NCBI GenBank assembly: GCA_029547705.1
Contig: JAKPOU010000042.1
Location: 215,271-279,270, forward strand
DNA length: 64,000 bases
Source of the DNA: Bacteroidota bacterium
Lineage (GTDB): Bacteria > Bacteroidota > Bacteroidia > Bacteroidales > VadinHA17
Direction: 5' to 3'
In this document: in pieces, positions 56,496-64,000 of the stretch
Layout: each line of letters starts with the position of its first letter
Numbering within the stretch: the stretch's first letter is position 1
The notes under the pieces: model-generated
The model's database searches: none
Told to the model about the DNA's origin: nothing
What the model saw: only the letters and a program-made list of their open reading frames with translations
Position numbers and translations under genes: made by a program

Positions 56496-59400
56496 ATGAG
56501 TTGGATAAAAGATATGATATCACCCCAGACCCGGGAATGGGAAGAGTTTTATCGTAATCGCTGGCAGTATGACAAGGTGGTACGCAGTACTCACGGGGTG
56601 AACTGTACCGGAGGCTGCGGCTGGAATGTTCATGTCAAGGAGGGAATAGTGGTATGGGAACTCCAGGCCCTTGATTATCCCCGGCTTGAGAATTCTCTTC
56701 CGCCATATGAACCGAGAGGCTGCCAGAGAGGGATATCATTCTCCTGGTACCTCTACAGTCCCGTTCGGGTTAAATATCCCATGATCAGAGGCGCCCTTCT
56801 TGATTTGTTCAATGAAGAAAGGAAAAAGACGGGAGATCCTCTTCTGGCCTGGCAAAACATTCAGAATGATCCTGAAAAAAGGAGAAAATACCAGAAGGCC
56901 CGCGGCAAGGGCGGTTTCAGGAGAGTTGCATGGACGGAGGTAATGGAGCTGATCGGGGCTGCAAACATTTACACGGCCAAAAAATACGGTGCTGACAGGG
57001 TAGTCGGGTTTTCTCCCATTCCCGCCATGTCGATGATTAGCTTTGCCGCAGGATCGAGATTTCTTCAGTTGTTTGGCGGTGTGCATCTAAGTTTTTATGA
57101 CTGGTACTGCGATCTGCCCAGTTCCTTTCCGGAGGTGTGGGGTGAACAGACGGATGTCGGGGAGAGTGCCGACTGGTACAATGCCAGGTTCATTGCCGTG
57201 ATGGGCGCAAACCTGGGCATGACGCGTACTCCCGATGTCCATTTCTTTTCCGAAGCCCGTCATAACGGAACCAAAACCGTGGTTTTCTCACCCGATTTCA
57301 GCATGGTTTCAAAATATGCCGATCAGTGGATACCGGTTCATGCAGGCCAGGATGGTGCCTTCTGGATGGCTGTGACCCACGTTATACTGAAAGAGGCTCA
57401 TGCTGAAAAACAGACAGGCTATTTTATTGAATACACAAAAAAATATACCGATGCGCCTTTTCTTGTGGAATTGGTAAAGGAGGATGACCGGTGGCTTCCA
57501 GGGAGATTGTTAAGGGCAAGCCTACTGGAGAAATACCGTAATACGGAGAACGGAGACTGGAAATTTCTGAATCTTGATGAGAACACGGGTGATTTTATCT
57601 GCCCTTCCGGCAGTTCAGGCCACAGATGGCAAAACGGCACGGGACAATGGAACCTGAAATACCGTGACGGTGAAACAGGATCAGAATATAATCCGGTACT
57701 TTCGCTGATTGACAGAAAAGATGCAATACTTGAAGTTGAGTTTGCCGATTTTGCCCGGGATGCAAGATCCAGGCGGGGTGTCCCTGTGAAATACCTGAAG
57801 ACAAGGGAAGGAGAGACGGCGTTCACTACTGTTTATGACCTCATTATGGGACAGTACGGGGTTGACCGGGGCCTTGGCGGTGACAGCCCTTCATCCTATG
57901 ATGATGCTGATTCTGCTTATACCCCGGCATGGCAGGAGATCTATACCGGAATAAGTTCAGCCACTGTAATCCGGTTTGCCCGGGAATGGTACCGGACTGC
58001 AGAGGCCACCCGGGGCAGGTGCATGGTTATAATAGGGGCAGGAGTGAATCACTGGTATCACAGCAACCTTATCTACCGTGCAGCAACAATGGCTTTGCTG
58101 CTTACCGGCTGCCCGGGAGTCAACGGCGGCGGTCTGAATCACTATGTGGGCCAGGAGAAGCTTGCACCGTTTGATTCATGGGGTGCAATCATGTCGGGAA
58201 AGGACTGGAACATTCCGGCCAGGTTTCAGCAGTCGCCCATATGGCATTACATTCATTCCGATCAGTGGCGCTATGACGGTAATCAGGCTGATTACAACAC
58301 CGTCCCGGAAAATGATTTTTCTTCCCGCCATTCAGCCGATTTGATAGTAAAGGCGGTGAGAAACGGCTGGATGCCATTTTTTCCTCAGTATGACAGGAAC
58401 AACTTTGAAATAGCATCAGATGCAAAAGAGGCAGGTGCCATGGACGACAAGGGCATTCAGGATTATGTGATCAGCCGGCTTAAGAAGGGAGAATTAAACT
58501 ATTCTGTTTCAGATCCTGATTCAGAGGAGAATTTCCCGAGAGTGTGGTTCATATGGAGGGGCAATGCCCTAATGGCCAGTGCAAAAGGTCATGAATATTT
58601 CCTGAAGCACTACCTCGGGACCCATCACAATGAAATAGCCGACGAGGTGGCAAAAGAGCTGGTAAGGGAGATTGAATGGAAAGAAAATGCTCCTGAAGGA
58701 AAGATGGACCTGGTGGTGGATCTGAATTTCAGAATGGACACCACGGCCCTTTATTCCGATATTGTTCTTCCGGCAGCATCATGGTATGAAAAAGCCGATC
58801 TGAACACCACCGACATGCATTCTTTCATCAATCCGCTGGCTCCGGCAATTCCTCCCGTGTGGGAAGCGAAAAGCGACTGGGCAATATTCCGCGAAATTGC
58901 CAGAACAACGAGTGAGATAGCTAAAAAACATTTTCCCGGCCCGGTGCTCGATATTGTTAATGTGCCCATCGGTCATGATACAAGGGGAGAAATTTCCCAG
59001 CCTTCAATAAAGGACTGGTATACGGGAGAATGCGACCCCGTCCCGGGTAAATCAATGCACAATATCGTAAGTGTTGAAAGAGATTATACCAGAATATATG
59101 ATAAGTTCATAAGTCTGGGAAGCAACGTTCGCAAGGGACTTGAAGCCCATAATATAACCATTCCCTGCGAGGATTTCTATGAACGCCTGCTCAGTGACAA
59201 GAGTCATGTAAACCGGATAGACGGTGAAACATTTCCCTCCATCGGGGATGATACGGAAGTCATTAATGCGATCCTTCTCCTTTCATCGGTTACAAACGGT
59301 ACTCTAAGCGGAAGGGCCTTCTCTTCGCTGGAAAAAAATACCGGAATTGACCTGAGTGAGGTTAATCCCGTTAACAATGATATCACTGTCTGTTTCAATG

Positions 59401-60107
59401 ATCTGCAGGCGCAGCCAAGGAGACTGCTGAATTCTCCTATATGGTCGGGCCTGATGACAAACGGCAGGGCCTATTCAGCCTTCACACTGAACATTGAGCA
59501 GCTGATTCCCTGGCGGACCCTTACAGGCCGTCAGCACATGTATCTTGACCATGAAGGCTATATCCGTTTCGGTGAAAACCTGCCCACCTACAAGCCTTCG
59601 CCAAGACCTGAATCATACGGGGACCTCCGCAAAACAATCCCGGAAGGGGATGCTCTTCTTCTCAATGTCCTTACCCCGCACGGGAAATGGCATATCCATT
59701 CCACCTACGGCGACACTTTAAGGATGCTTACCCTGTCGAGGGGCATGGAACCCTGCTGGCTGAGCGAAAAAGATGCTGAAAGGCTCGGGATCAGGGACAA
59801 TGACTGGGTGGAAGTATTCAATGACAACGGAAATTACTGTACCCGTGCATGTGTCAGTTCGCGGATACCTCCGGGAACATGCATCATTTACCATGCTCCC
59901 GAACGAACCTATTCGGTGCCGAAATCGAAACGCAGCGGCAACAAAAGGGCGGGAAGTCACAACAGTCTGATCAGGGTACATCTGAAGCCAAACCTGCTGG
60001 TTGGCGGATACGGACAGTTTACTTTCGGAATGAATTACTGGGGACCGGTGGGGGTGAACAGGGATACATTTGCCCTTATACGGAAACTTGATAATGTGAC
60101 TTTTTAA
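56496..60107 (+). CDS. narG: Respiratory nitrate reductase alpha subunit
   Basis: The molybdenum bis-MGD catalytic subunit reducing nitrate to nitrite. The 1203-residue protein has the NarG N-terminus ([20 protein letters not shown]). The FS0 cluster ligands are His33, Cys37, Cys41 and Cys76 (HGVNCTGGC ... RGCQRG); a His as first ligand is typical of NarG. The block [20 protein letters not shown] near residue 205 carries the region of the Mo-ligand Asp. There is no twin-arginine signal, so the active site should face the cytoplasm. The C-terminal dinucleotide-binding domain ends [14 protein letters not shown]. narHJI follow. Confidence 0.95.
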   Translation: MSWIKDMISPQTREWEEFYRNRWQYDKVVRSTHGVNCTGGCGWNVHVKEGIVVWELQALDYPRLENSLPPYEPRGCQRGISFSWYLYSPVRVKYPMIRGALLDLFNEERKKTGDPLLAWQNIQNDPEKRRKYQKARGKGGFRRVAWTEVMELIGAANIYTAKKYGADRVVGFSPIPAMSMISFAAGSRFLQLFGGVHLSFYDWYCDLPSSFPEVWGEQTDVGESADWYNARFIAVMGANLGMTRTPDVHFFSEARHNGTKTVVFSPDFSMVSKYADQWIPVHAGQDGAFWMAVTHVILKEAHAEKQTGYFIEYTKKYTDAPFLVELVKEDDRWLPGRLLRASLLEKYRNTENGDWKFLNLDENTGDFICPSGSSGHRWQNGTGQWNLKYRDGETGSEYNPVLSLIDRKDAILEVEFADFARDARSRRGVPVKYLKTREGETAFTTVYDLIMGQYGVDRGLGGDSPSSYDDADSAYTPAWQEIYTGISSATVIRFAREWYRTAEATRGRCMVIIGAGVNHWYHSNLIYRAATMALLLTGCPGVNGGGLNHYVGQEKLAPFDSWGAIMSGKDWNIPARFQQSPIWHYIHSDQWRYDGNQADYNTVPENDFSSRHSADLIVKAVRNGWMPFFPQYDRNNFEIASDAKEAGAMDDKGIQDYVISRLKKGELNYSVSDPDSEENFPRVWFIWRGNALMASAKGHEYFLKHYLGTHHNEIADEVAKELVREIEWKENAPEGKMDLVVDLNFRMDTTALYSDIVLPAASWYEKADLNTTDMHSFINPLAPAIPPVWEAKSDWAIFREIARTTSEIAKKHFPGPVLDIVNVPIGHDTRGEISQPSIKDWYTGECDPVPGKSMHNIVSVERDYTRIYDKFISLGSNVRKGLEAHNITIPCEDFYERLLSDKSHVNRIDGETFPSIGDDTEVINAILLLSSVTNGTLSGRAFSSLEKNTGIDLSEVNPVNNDITVCFNDLQAQPRRLLNSPIWSGLMTNGRAYSAFTLNIEQLIPWRTLTGRQHMYLDHEGYIRFGENLPTYKPSPRPESYGDLRKTIPEGDALLLNVLTPHGKWHIHSTYGDTLRMLTLSRGMEPCWLSEKDAERLGIRDNDWVEVFNDNGNYCTRACVSSRIPPGTCIIYHAPERTYSVPKSKRSGNKRAGSHNSLIRVHLKPNLLVGGYGQFTFGMNYWGPVGVNRDTFALIRKLDNVTF

Positions 60108-60127
60108 TTTTATGAATCAGGCATACC

Positions 60128-61618
60128 ATGAATATCAAATCTCAGATTTCCATCGTTTTTCATCTTGACAAGTGCATCGGATGCCACACCTGTTCCATTG
60201 CATGTAAGAACGCATGGACCGACAGGAAGGGTGCAGAGTATATGTGGTGGAACAATGTTGAGACCAAACCGGGTACCGGTTATCCCCGCAGATGGGAAGA
60301 ACAGGATTTATACAGGGGGGGATGGGAAAAGGACGGCAGCAGGGTAAGACTGAAAGGAGCCGGAAAAATAAAGGGAACGGGTGTTATATTTCAAAACCCG
60401 AATCTGCCTGCCCTGGATAACTATTATGAACCATGGACCTACCGCTACGAAAAGCTTCTGGATGCACCGGCCGGGGATGATCAGCCGACGGCAGAGCCTG
60501 TATCCCTTATAACTGGAGACAGGATAACTCCGAAATCAGGGCCCAACTGGGATGACGACCTCGGGGGATCTCCCATCTATGCCAGGAATGATACAAATCT
60601 GTCGGATCTGACAGAAACAGAGAAGGAGGCTCTGTTTCAGCTGGAAAGGATGGTTATGTTCTATCTTCCCAGAATCTGCAACCATTGCCTCAATCCGGCC
60701 TGTGTTGCCGCCTGTCCCTCAGGTGCCATATACAAACGGGGAGAAGACGGCATAGTCCTGATAAACCAGAAGAAATGCAGGGCCTGGAGATTGTGTGTCA
60801 CTGCATGTCCGTATAAAAAGGTATATTTTAACTGGAATACGGGTAAATCGGAGAAATGCATCCTTTGCTATCCCCGTATCGAAACCATGCAGATTCCGGC
60901 CTGTATGCACTCCTGTGTCGGGCGTATCAGGTACCTGGGGGTAATGCTCTATGATGCTGACCGGATCAGGGAAGCTGCATCTGCTGAGGACAGGGATATT
61001 GTGGGGAGTCAGCTGGATCTTTTTCTCGACCCGAACGACCCTGTGGTGATCAGTCAGGCAAAAAAGTCCGGTATTCCCGACTCCACAATGGAGGCTGCCA
61101 GGAAATCACCCGTATGGAAATACGTTAAGGAATGGGGGCTGGCCCTGCCTCTTCATCCGGAATTCCGGACCCTGCCCGGCCTGTTTTATGCCCTGCCTCT
61201 CCTGCCGGCCATGGCAACCATGGAAAACAATTTCTACAGTTCTACAGGCAGTTCATTATGGAACAATGTGGATGACTCACGGCTGCCCATGAAATATCTG
61301 GCAAACCTGTTCAGTGCCGGTGATACGGAACTGGTCAGGAATATCCTGAAAAAGATGCTGGCTGTCAGGATTCACCGCCGTTCTGTAACAGTGGGGGATA
61401 TAACTGAAAAGGAGGCTTCCCGCGTTCTGCAGGATTCCGGTCTGTCGGCCGGAACGGCTGATGAAATATTCAGAATGACATCCCTCGCAGACTATGGCGA
61501 CAGGTTTGTTATTCCTCCTGCTCACCGCGAAGAAGCTGTTGAAGCCATTGAAAATACATTTATACGTAAGGAGAACGCGGGATTCGGATTCAGGGAGAAA
61601 CCGGAAAGGGGACTTTGA
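60128..61618 (+). CDS. narH: Respiratory nitrate reductase beta subunit
   Basis: The electron-transfer subunit with four Fe-S clusters. The 496-residue protein has CIGCHTCSIACK near residue 17, then CNHCLNPACVAACPSGAIYK near 184, CRAWRLCVTACPYKKV near 217 and CILCYPRIE with ACMHSCVGR near 244-265. The Trp in CRAWRLC replaces a cysteine and marks the [3Fe-4S] cluster, a NarH feature. The length and the C-terminal NarH-specific domain (SSTGSSLWNNVDDSRLPMKY) are standard. It starts 20 bp after narG, and its stop lies 1 bp before the narJ start codon. Confidence 0.95.
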   Translation: MNIKSQISIVFHLDKCIGCHTCSIACKNAWTDRKGAEYMWWNNVETKPGTGYPRRWEEQDLYRGGWEKDGSRVRLKGAGKIKGTGVIFQNPNLPALDNYYEPWTYRYEKLLDAPAGDDQPTAEPVSLITGDRITPKSGPNWDDDLGGSPIYARNDTNLSDLTETEKEALFQLERMVMFYLPRICNHCLNPACVAACPSGAIYKRGEDGIVLINQKKCRAWRLCVTACPYKKVYFNWNTGKSEKCILCYPRIETMQIPACMHSCVGRIRYLGVMLYDADRIREAASAEDRDIVGSQLDLFLDPNDPVVISQAKKSGIPDSTMEAARKSPVWKYVKEWGLALPLHPEFRTLPGLFYALPLLPAMATMENNFYSSTGSSLWNNVDDSRLPMKYLANLFSAGDTELVRNILKKMLAVRIHRRSVTVGDITEKEASRVLQDSGLSAGTADEIFRMTSLADYGDRFVIPPAHREEAVEAIENTFIRKENAGFGFREKPERGL

Positions 61619-61619
61619 C

Positions 61620-62213
61620 ATGAAAGATTTAACGCATTACGGTCTGCTGGCGGAGATGTTCCGGTACCCCACGGATGATCTGAAGAATTATCCGGAGAAG
61701 TGGAACGACATTGTTTCCCGTTATGATGCATCCCTGATGTCACGGCTGGACCGTTTTACTGCTCATGTAAGGGGAAAGCCGCTGGCCTTTCAGCAGGAAT
61801 ACTACGTCGGCACCTTTGATGTGCAGGCCCTGTGTTTCCTGGATGTAGGCTATGTTTTATACGGTGAGGATTACAGGCGGGGTATATTCCTGGTGAATAT
61901 TAAAAAGGAACAGATAAAGGCAAAAAATGACTGCGGGAGCGAATTGCCCGATCATCTGCCGAATATTCTGACCCTCCTGCCCAGGATGGCTGATCCTGAA
62001 CTGGCTGAGGAACTGATCTGTTCCATGCTTATTCCTGCAATACACAGGATGATTGCGGAATTCAGGGACATGTCGAATCTTTATAAAGGCTTGCTTGAGA
62101 TTCTGGCAGGAATCATGGAAGCAGATTTTCCCTTTTCAACTTTTGAAAGATTCACCTTTGGCGGACGGGAAAATGAAATTATAATAAATAAAAATCAAAC
62201 AGGATGGAAATGA
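61620..62213 (+). CDS. narJ: Nitrate reductase assembly chaperone
   Basis: A TorD/NarJ-family chaperone that helps load the molybdenum cofactor into NarG and does not remain in the final enzyme. The ATG at 61620 is chosen because it follows the narH stop by 1 bp and gives MKDLTHYGLLAEMFRYPTDD; an open frame reaches back into narH but is not needed. The 197-residue helical protein has FQQEYYVGTFDVQALCFLDV near residue 60, followed by GYVLYGEDYRRG. It overlaps narI by 10 bp. Confidence 0.9.
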   Translation: MKDLTHYGLLAEMFRYPTDDLKNYPEKWNDIVSRYDASLMSRLDRFTAHVRGKPLAFQQEYYVGTFDVQALCFLDVGYVLYGEDYRRGIFLVNIKKEQIKAKNDCGSELPDHLPNILTLLPRMADPELAEELICSMLIPAIHRMIAEFRDMSNLYKGLLEILAGIMEADFPFSTFERFTFGGRENEIIINKNQTGWK

Positions 62214-62884
62214 ACGGGTTTTTCTTTTTTGTTTTACTGCCTTACCTGGCTCTTTTTTCCCTGCTTCCTGCAAGCATATATAAATACAGGGTACATGGAT
62301 TCAGGGTATCCTCCCTCTCCAGCCAGCTCCTTGAGAATAAACTGTTGTTTTTCGGAAGCAGGCCGTTTCACTGGGGAATCATCCTGTTGTTCTTCGGCCA
62401 CCTTATCGCTTTTCTGATCCCGGCGTCGGTACTGGCGTGGAACGAAAAACCGGTCCGGCTGTACATACTTGAAGTGGCTGCCCTGTCCTTTGGATTCATG
62501 ACTTTGATAGGATTTTTAATATTGGTTTACAGACGATTGAGGGTCAAAAGGATCCGGCTCGTTACAAGCAGAATGGATGTTTTCGTGTTTCTGATACTGG
62601 CAGTCCAGATTGTAACAGGCTTGTATACAGCATTGTTTTTCAGATGGGGATCATCCTGGTTTGCCACGGTGCTGACTCCCTATCTTAAATCTGTCTTTGC
62701 CTTCAGGCCCGATGTCGCAGCAGTTACTGCCCTTCCCGTTATGGTGAAGATTCATATTGCCTCGGCCTTTGTTCTTGTCGGAATGATCCCCTATACAAGA
62801 TTCATGCATTTTTTGGTTTACCCCTTTGTGTATTTCTGGCGCCGCTATCAGATAGTGATCTGGAACAAAAGGGAAAGTGCCTGA
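62204..62884 (+). CDS. narI: Respiratory nitrate reductase gamma subunit (cytochrome b)
   Basis: The diheme cytochrome b that anchors NarGH and oxidises menaquinol. The 226-residue protein has five hydrophobic segments. Heme-ligand histidines are in RPFHWGIILLFFGHLIAF (near residues 57-70) and VKIHIASAFVLVGMIPYTRF followed by MHFLVYP (near 183-206). The N-terminus (MNGFFFFVLLPYLALFSLLP) is periplasmic by family topology. It overlaps narJ by 10 bp, and the multiheme cytochrome gene follows after 57 bp. Confidence 0.94.
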   Translation: MEMNGFFFFVLLPYLALFSLLPASIYKYRVHGFRVSSLSSQLLENKLLFFGSRPFHWGIILLFFGHLIAFLIPASVLAWNEKPVRLYILEVAALSFGFMTLIGFLILVYRRLRVKRIRLVTSRMDVFVFLILAVQIVTGLYTALFFRWGSSWFATVLTPYLKSVFAFRPDVAAVTALPVMVKIHIASAFVLVGMIPYTRFMHFLVYPFVYFWRRYQIVIWNKRESA

Positions 62885-62941
62885 ACAGTAAAAAGCTGAA
62901 ACACGAAATGACAATTGATACATTATCATAAATTCCATGCC

Positions 62942-64000
62942 ATGAGGAAGTCCTGCAGCCGGAAATATTCCCCGGGCTTATCCGCCCTGACATTTTCATC
63001 ACTTGTTTTTATTTTTTCCGCTGGTTTTTCGCATCCTGCTTCCGCTGACCTGCCGCCTGATGCTCCCGGCAAACAGGAATTGCAGTCAGAAGATTCAGTG
63101 AAAAGCATATCCGGGTCAGTAATACAGGCTTCAGAAGAACTGATCAGGGGGCAGAGACTTTTTTACGGACTGGTTTATCCGGATAATAAAGCGATGAATT
63201 GTGCTGCCTGTCACAATACAGCCGTAACCGACACCCTGAACTGGAATCCTGATGCGGTGGAGATATCGGGGAAATATAAAAACAAAAGTGTTGATGATCT
63301 CACGGAAATCCTGCTCAGTCCCACCGGAAAGAAGATGGCACAGGTGCACCGGGATTTCCGTTTTACCCCTGAGGAGATTATGCTGATAAAGGGTTATATG
63401 GATGAGCTTGCCGGTACCGGCCTGACGCAAAGGAAGCCTCCTGTCACAAACCTGGTTCTGTTCATCACAGCCTTTTTCCTGTTTTTTGTTTCAGCAGTCG
63501 ACCTGATAATCACCAAAAAGATAAAAAAACGCTGGATTAATCCTGTTGTTCTCTCTATTGCAACAGTATATATTACCTGGTCTCTTGTTGTCAATGCTAT
63601 TGATCTCGGGCGTTCTCCGGGCTATTCACCTGATCAGCCGGTAAAGTTTTCCCATCAGATTCATGCGGAGCAAAACGGAACAGACTGCATTTATTGCCAC
63701 AATTATGCTCCTTACAGCAAGTCAGCGGGAATCCCGGCCCAGAATATCTGTATGAACTGTCATCTTCTGGTGCGCAGCGGAACCAGGTCGGGCATGTTTG
63801 AAATAGCAAAGGTTACAGGAAGCTATGAGGAGAAAAGGCCGATTGAATGGATCAGGGTACACAATGTTCCGGATCATGTGTTTTTCAGTCATGCCCAGCA
63901 CGTTGGCGCAGGAGGAATTGATTGCGCGGAATGCCACGGGGATGTTGCAAAGATGGTCAGGATCAGGCAGGTATCTGATCTGTCGATGGGCTGGTGTATT
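62942..64000 (+). CDS. ActA-like multiheme cytochrome c, 3' end cut by window
   Basis: The plus-strand frame opens at ATG 62942 and stays open for 353 codons to the window edge. An N-terminal signal (LTFSSLVFIFSAGFSHPASA) precedes a monoheme domain with CAACH near residue 87. Two transmembrane helices (TNLVLFITAFFLFFVSAVDL and INPVVLSIATVYITWSLVVN) follow. The next section reads SPDQPVKFSHQIHAEQNGTD, CIYCH, GIPAQNICMNCH, IEWIRVHNVPDHVFFSHAQH and CAECHGDV, which matches ActA, the pentaheme subunit of Alternative Complex III. Four heme motifs are visible; more are expected beyond the edge. Confidence 0.85.
   Translation, partial: MRKSCSRKYSPGLSALTFSSLVFIFSAGFSHPASADLPPDAPGKQELQSEDSVKSISGSVIQASEELIRGQRLFYGLVYPDNKAMNCAACHNTAVTDTLNWNPDAVEISGKYKNKSVDDLTEILLSPTGKKMAQVHRDFRFTPEEIMLIKGYMDELAGTGLTQRKPPVTNLVLFITAFFLFFVSAVDLIITKKIKKRWINPVVLSIATVYITWSLVVNAIDLGRSPGYSPDQPVKFSHQIHAEQNGTDCIYCHNYAPYSKSAGIPAQNICMNCHLLVRSGTRSGMFEIAKVTGSYEEKRPIEWIRVHNVPDHVFFSHAQHVGAGGIDCAECHGDVAKMVRIRQVSDLSMGWCI

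Noticed and set aside
61494-61619. Upstream extension of narJ into narH
   Set aside because: The extra 42 residues overlap narH and are absent from the family; ATG 61620 directly follows the narH stop.
56496-62884. Nitrite oxidoreductase (Nxr) instead of nitrate reductase
   Set aside because: NarG has the cytoplasmic NarG N-terminus without a secretion signal, and narJ and a typical narI are present, which fits dissimilatory nitrate reduction better.

Overview
The window comes from a member of the Bacteroidota, most likely a Bacteroidales or Marinilabiliales-type lineage (inference). The evidence is the family content and the promoters. It carries the conserved nadK/DUF6089/uppS/bamA/ompH/murI cluster, a complete Na+-translocating NQR operon with apbE, and futalosine-route menaquinone genes. 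It also has type IX secretion components (PorP/SprF, the DUF5103 plug protein and a CHU_C gliding-type C-terminal domain). Several genes are preceded by the Bacteroidetes -7 box TAnnTTTG. No rRNA, tRNA, CRISPR array, prophage or insertion sequence was recognised. Apart from the two genes cut by the window edges, no reading frame looks broken.

Layout. 1-5.6 kb: a truncated MORN-type lipoprotein, manA, udk, an alpha/beta hydrolase with pdxJ, then a CBS protein with nadK. 5.8-12.5 kb: the envelope-biogenesis cluster (two barrel proteins, uppS, bamA, two ompH/skp genes, murI). 12.6-18.5 kb: 2-oxoacid:ferredoxin oxidoreductase (korAB) and a large PEP-synthase-like protein with receiver domains. 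18.5-22.2 kb: fabD-folE-queD (minus) and mqnB-mqnD (plus), followed by a 24-bp tandem repeat. 22.3-28 kb: nitroreductase, a carboxypeptidase-regulatory-like protein, proline dehydrogenase, then an ECF sigma factor, a membrane-spanning PKD/CHU_C protein and PorP/SprF. 28-31.7 kb: an OmpH-like anchored protein, a glycosyltransferase, a DivIC/FtsB protein and the T9SS plug protein. 31.8-38.9 kb: nqrABCDEF, apbE and a small cysteine-rich NqrM-like protein. 39-47 kb: fused E1 alpha/beta, yqgE, holA, amn, a solo HsdR-N nuclease-fold protein, a NUDIX-HEAT fusion, a second NUDIX protein and a PiT phosphate transporter. 47-55.4 kb: an RND efflux operon, a FadL-type porin and a small membrane protein. 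55.4-64 kb: a diheme cytochrome c, narGHJI and the start of an ActA-like multiheme cytochrome that runs off the end.

The genes suggest a quinone-centred respiratory cell. MqnB/MqnD help make menaquinone, NQR reduces it while pumping sodium, and NarGHI oxidises menaquinol with nitrate. The terminal locus joins a cytoplasm-facing nitrate reductase to c-type cytochromes and an Alternative-Complex-III-like subunit, which is the most interesting respiratory feature. The second interesting region is the ECF sigma/PKD-CHU_C/PorP module. It appears to join an anti-sigma-like cytoplasmic tail to a type IX secretion C-terminal domain in one polypeptide and has a candidate self-activating ECF promoter. 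All functions are assigned by reading motifs; no database search was run.
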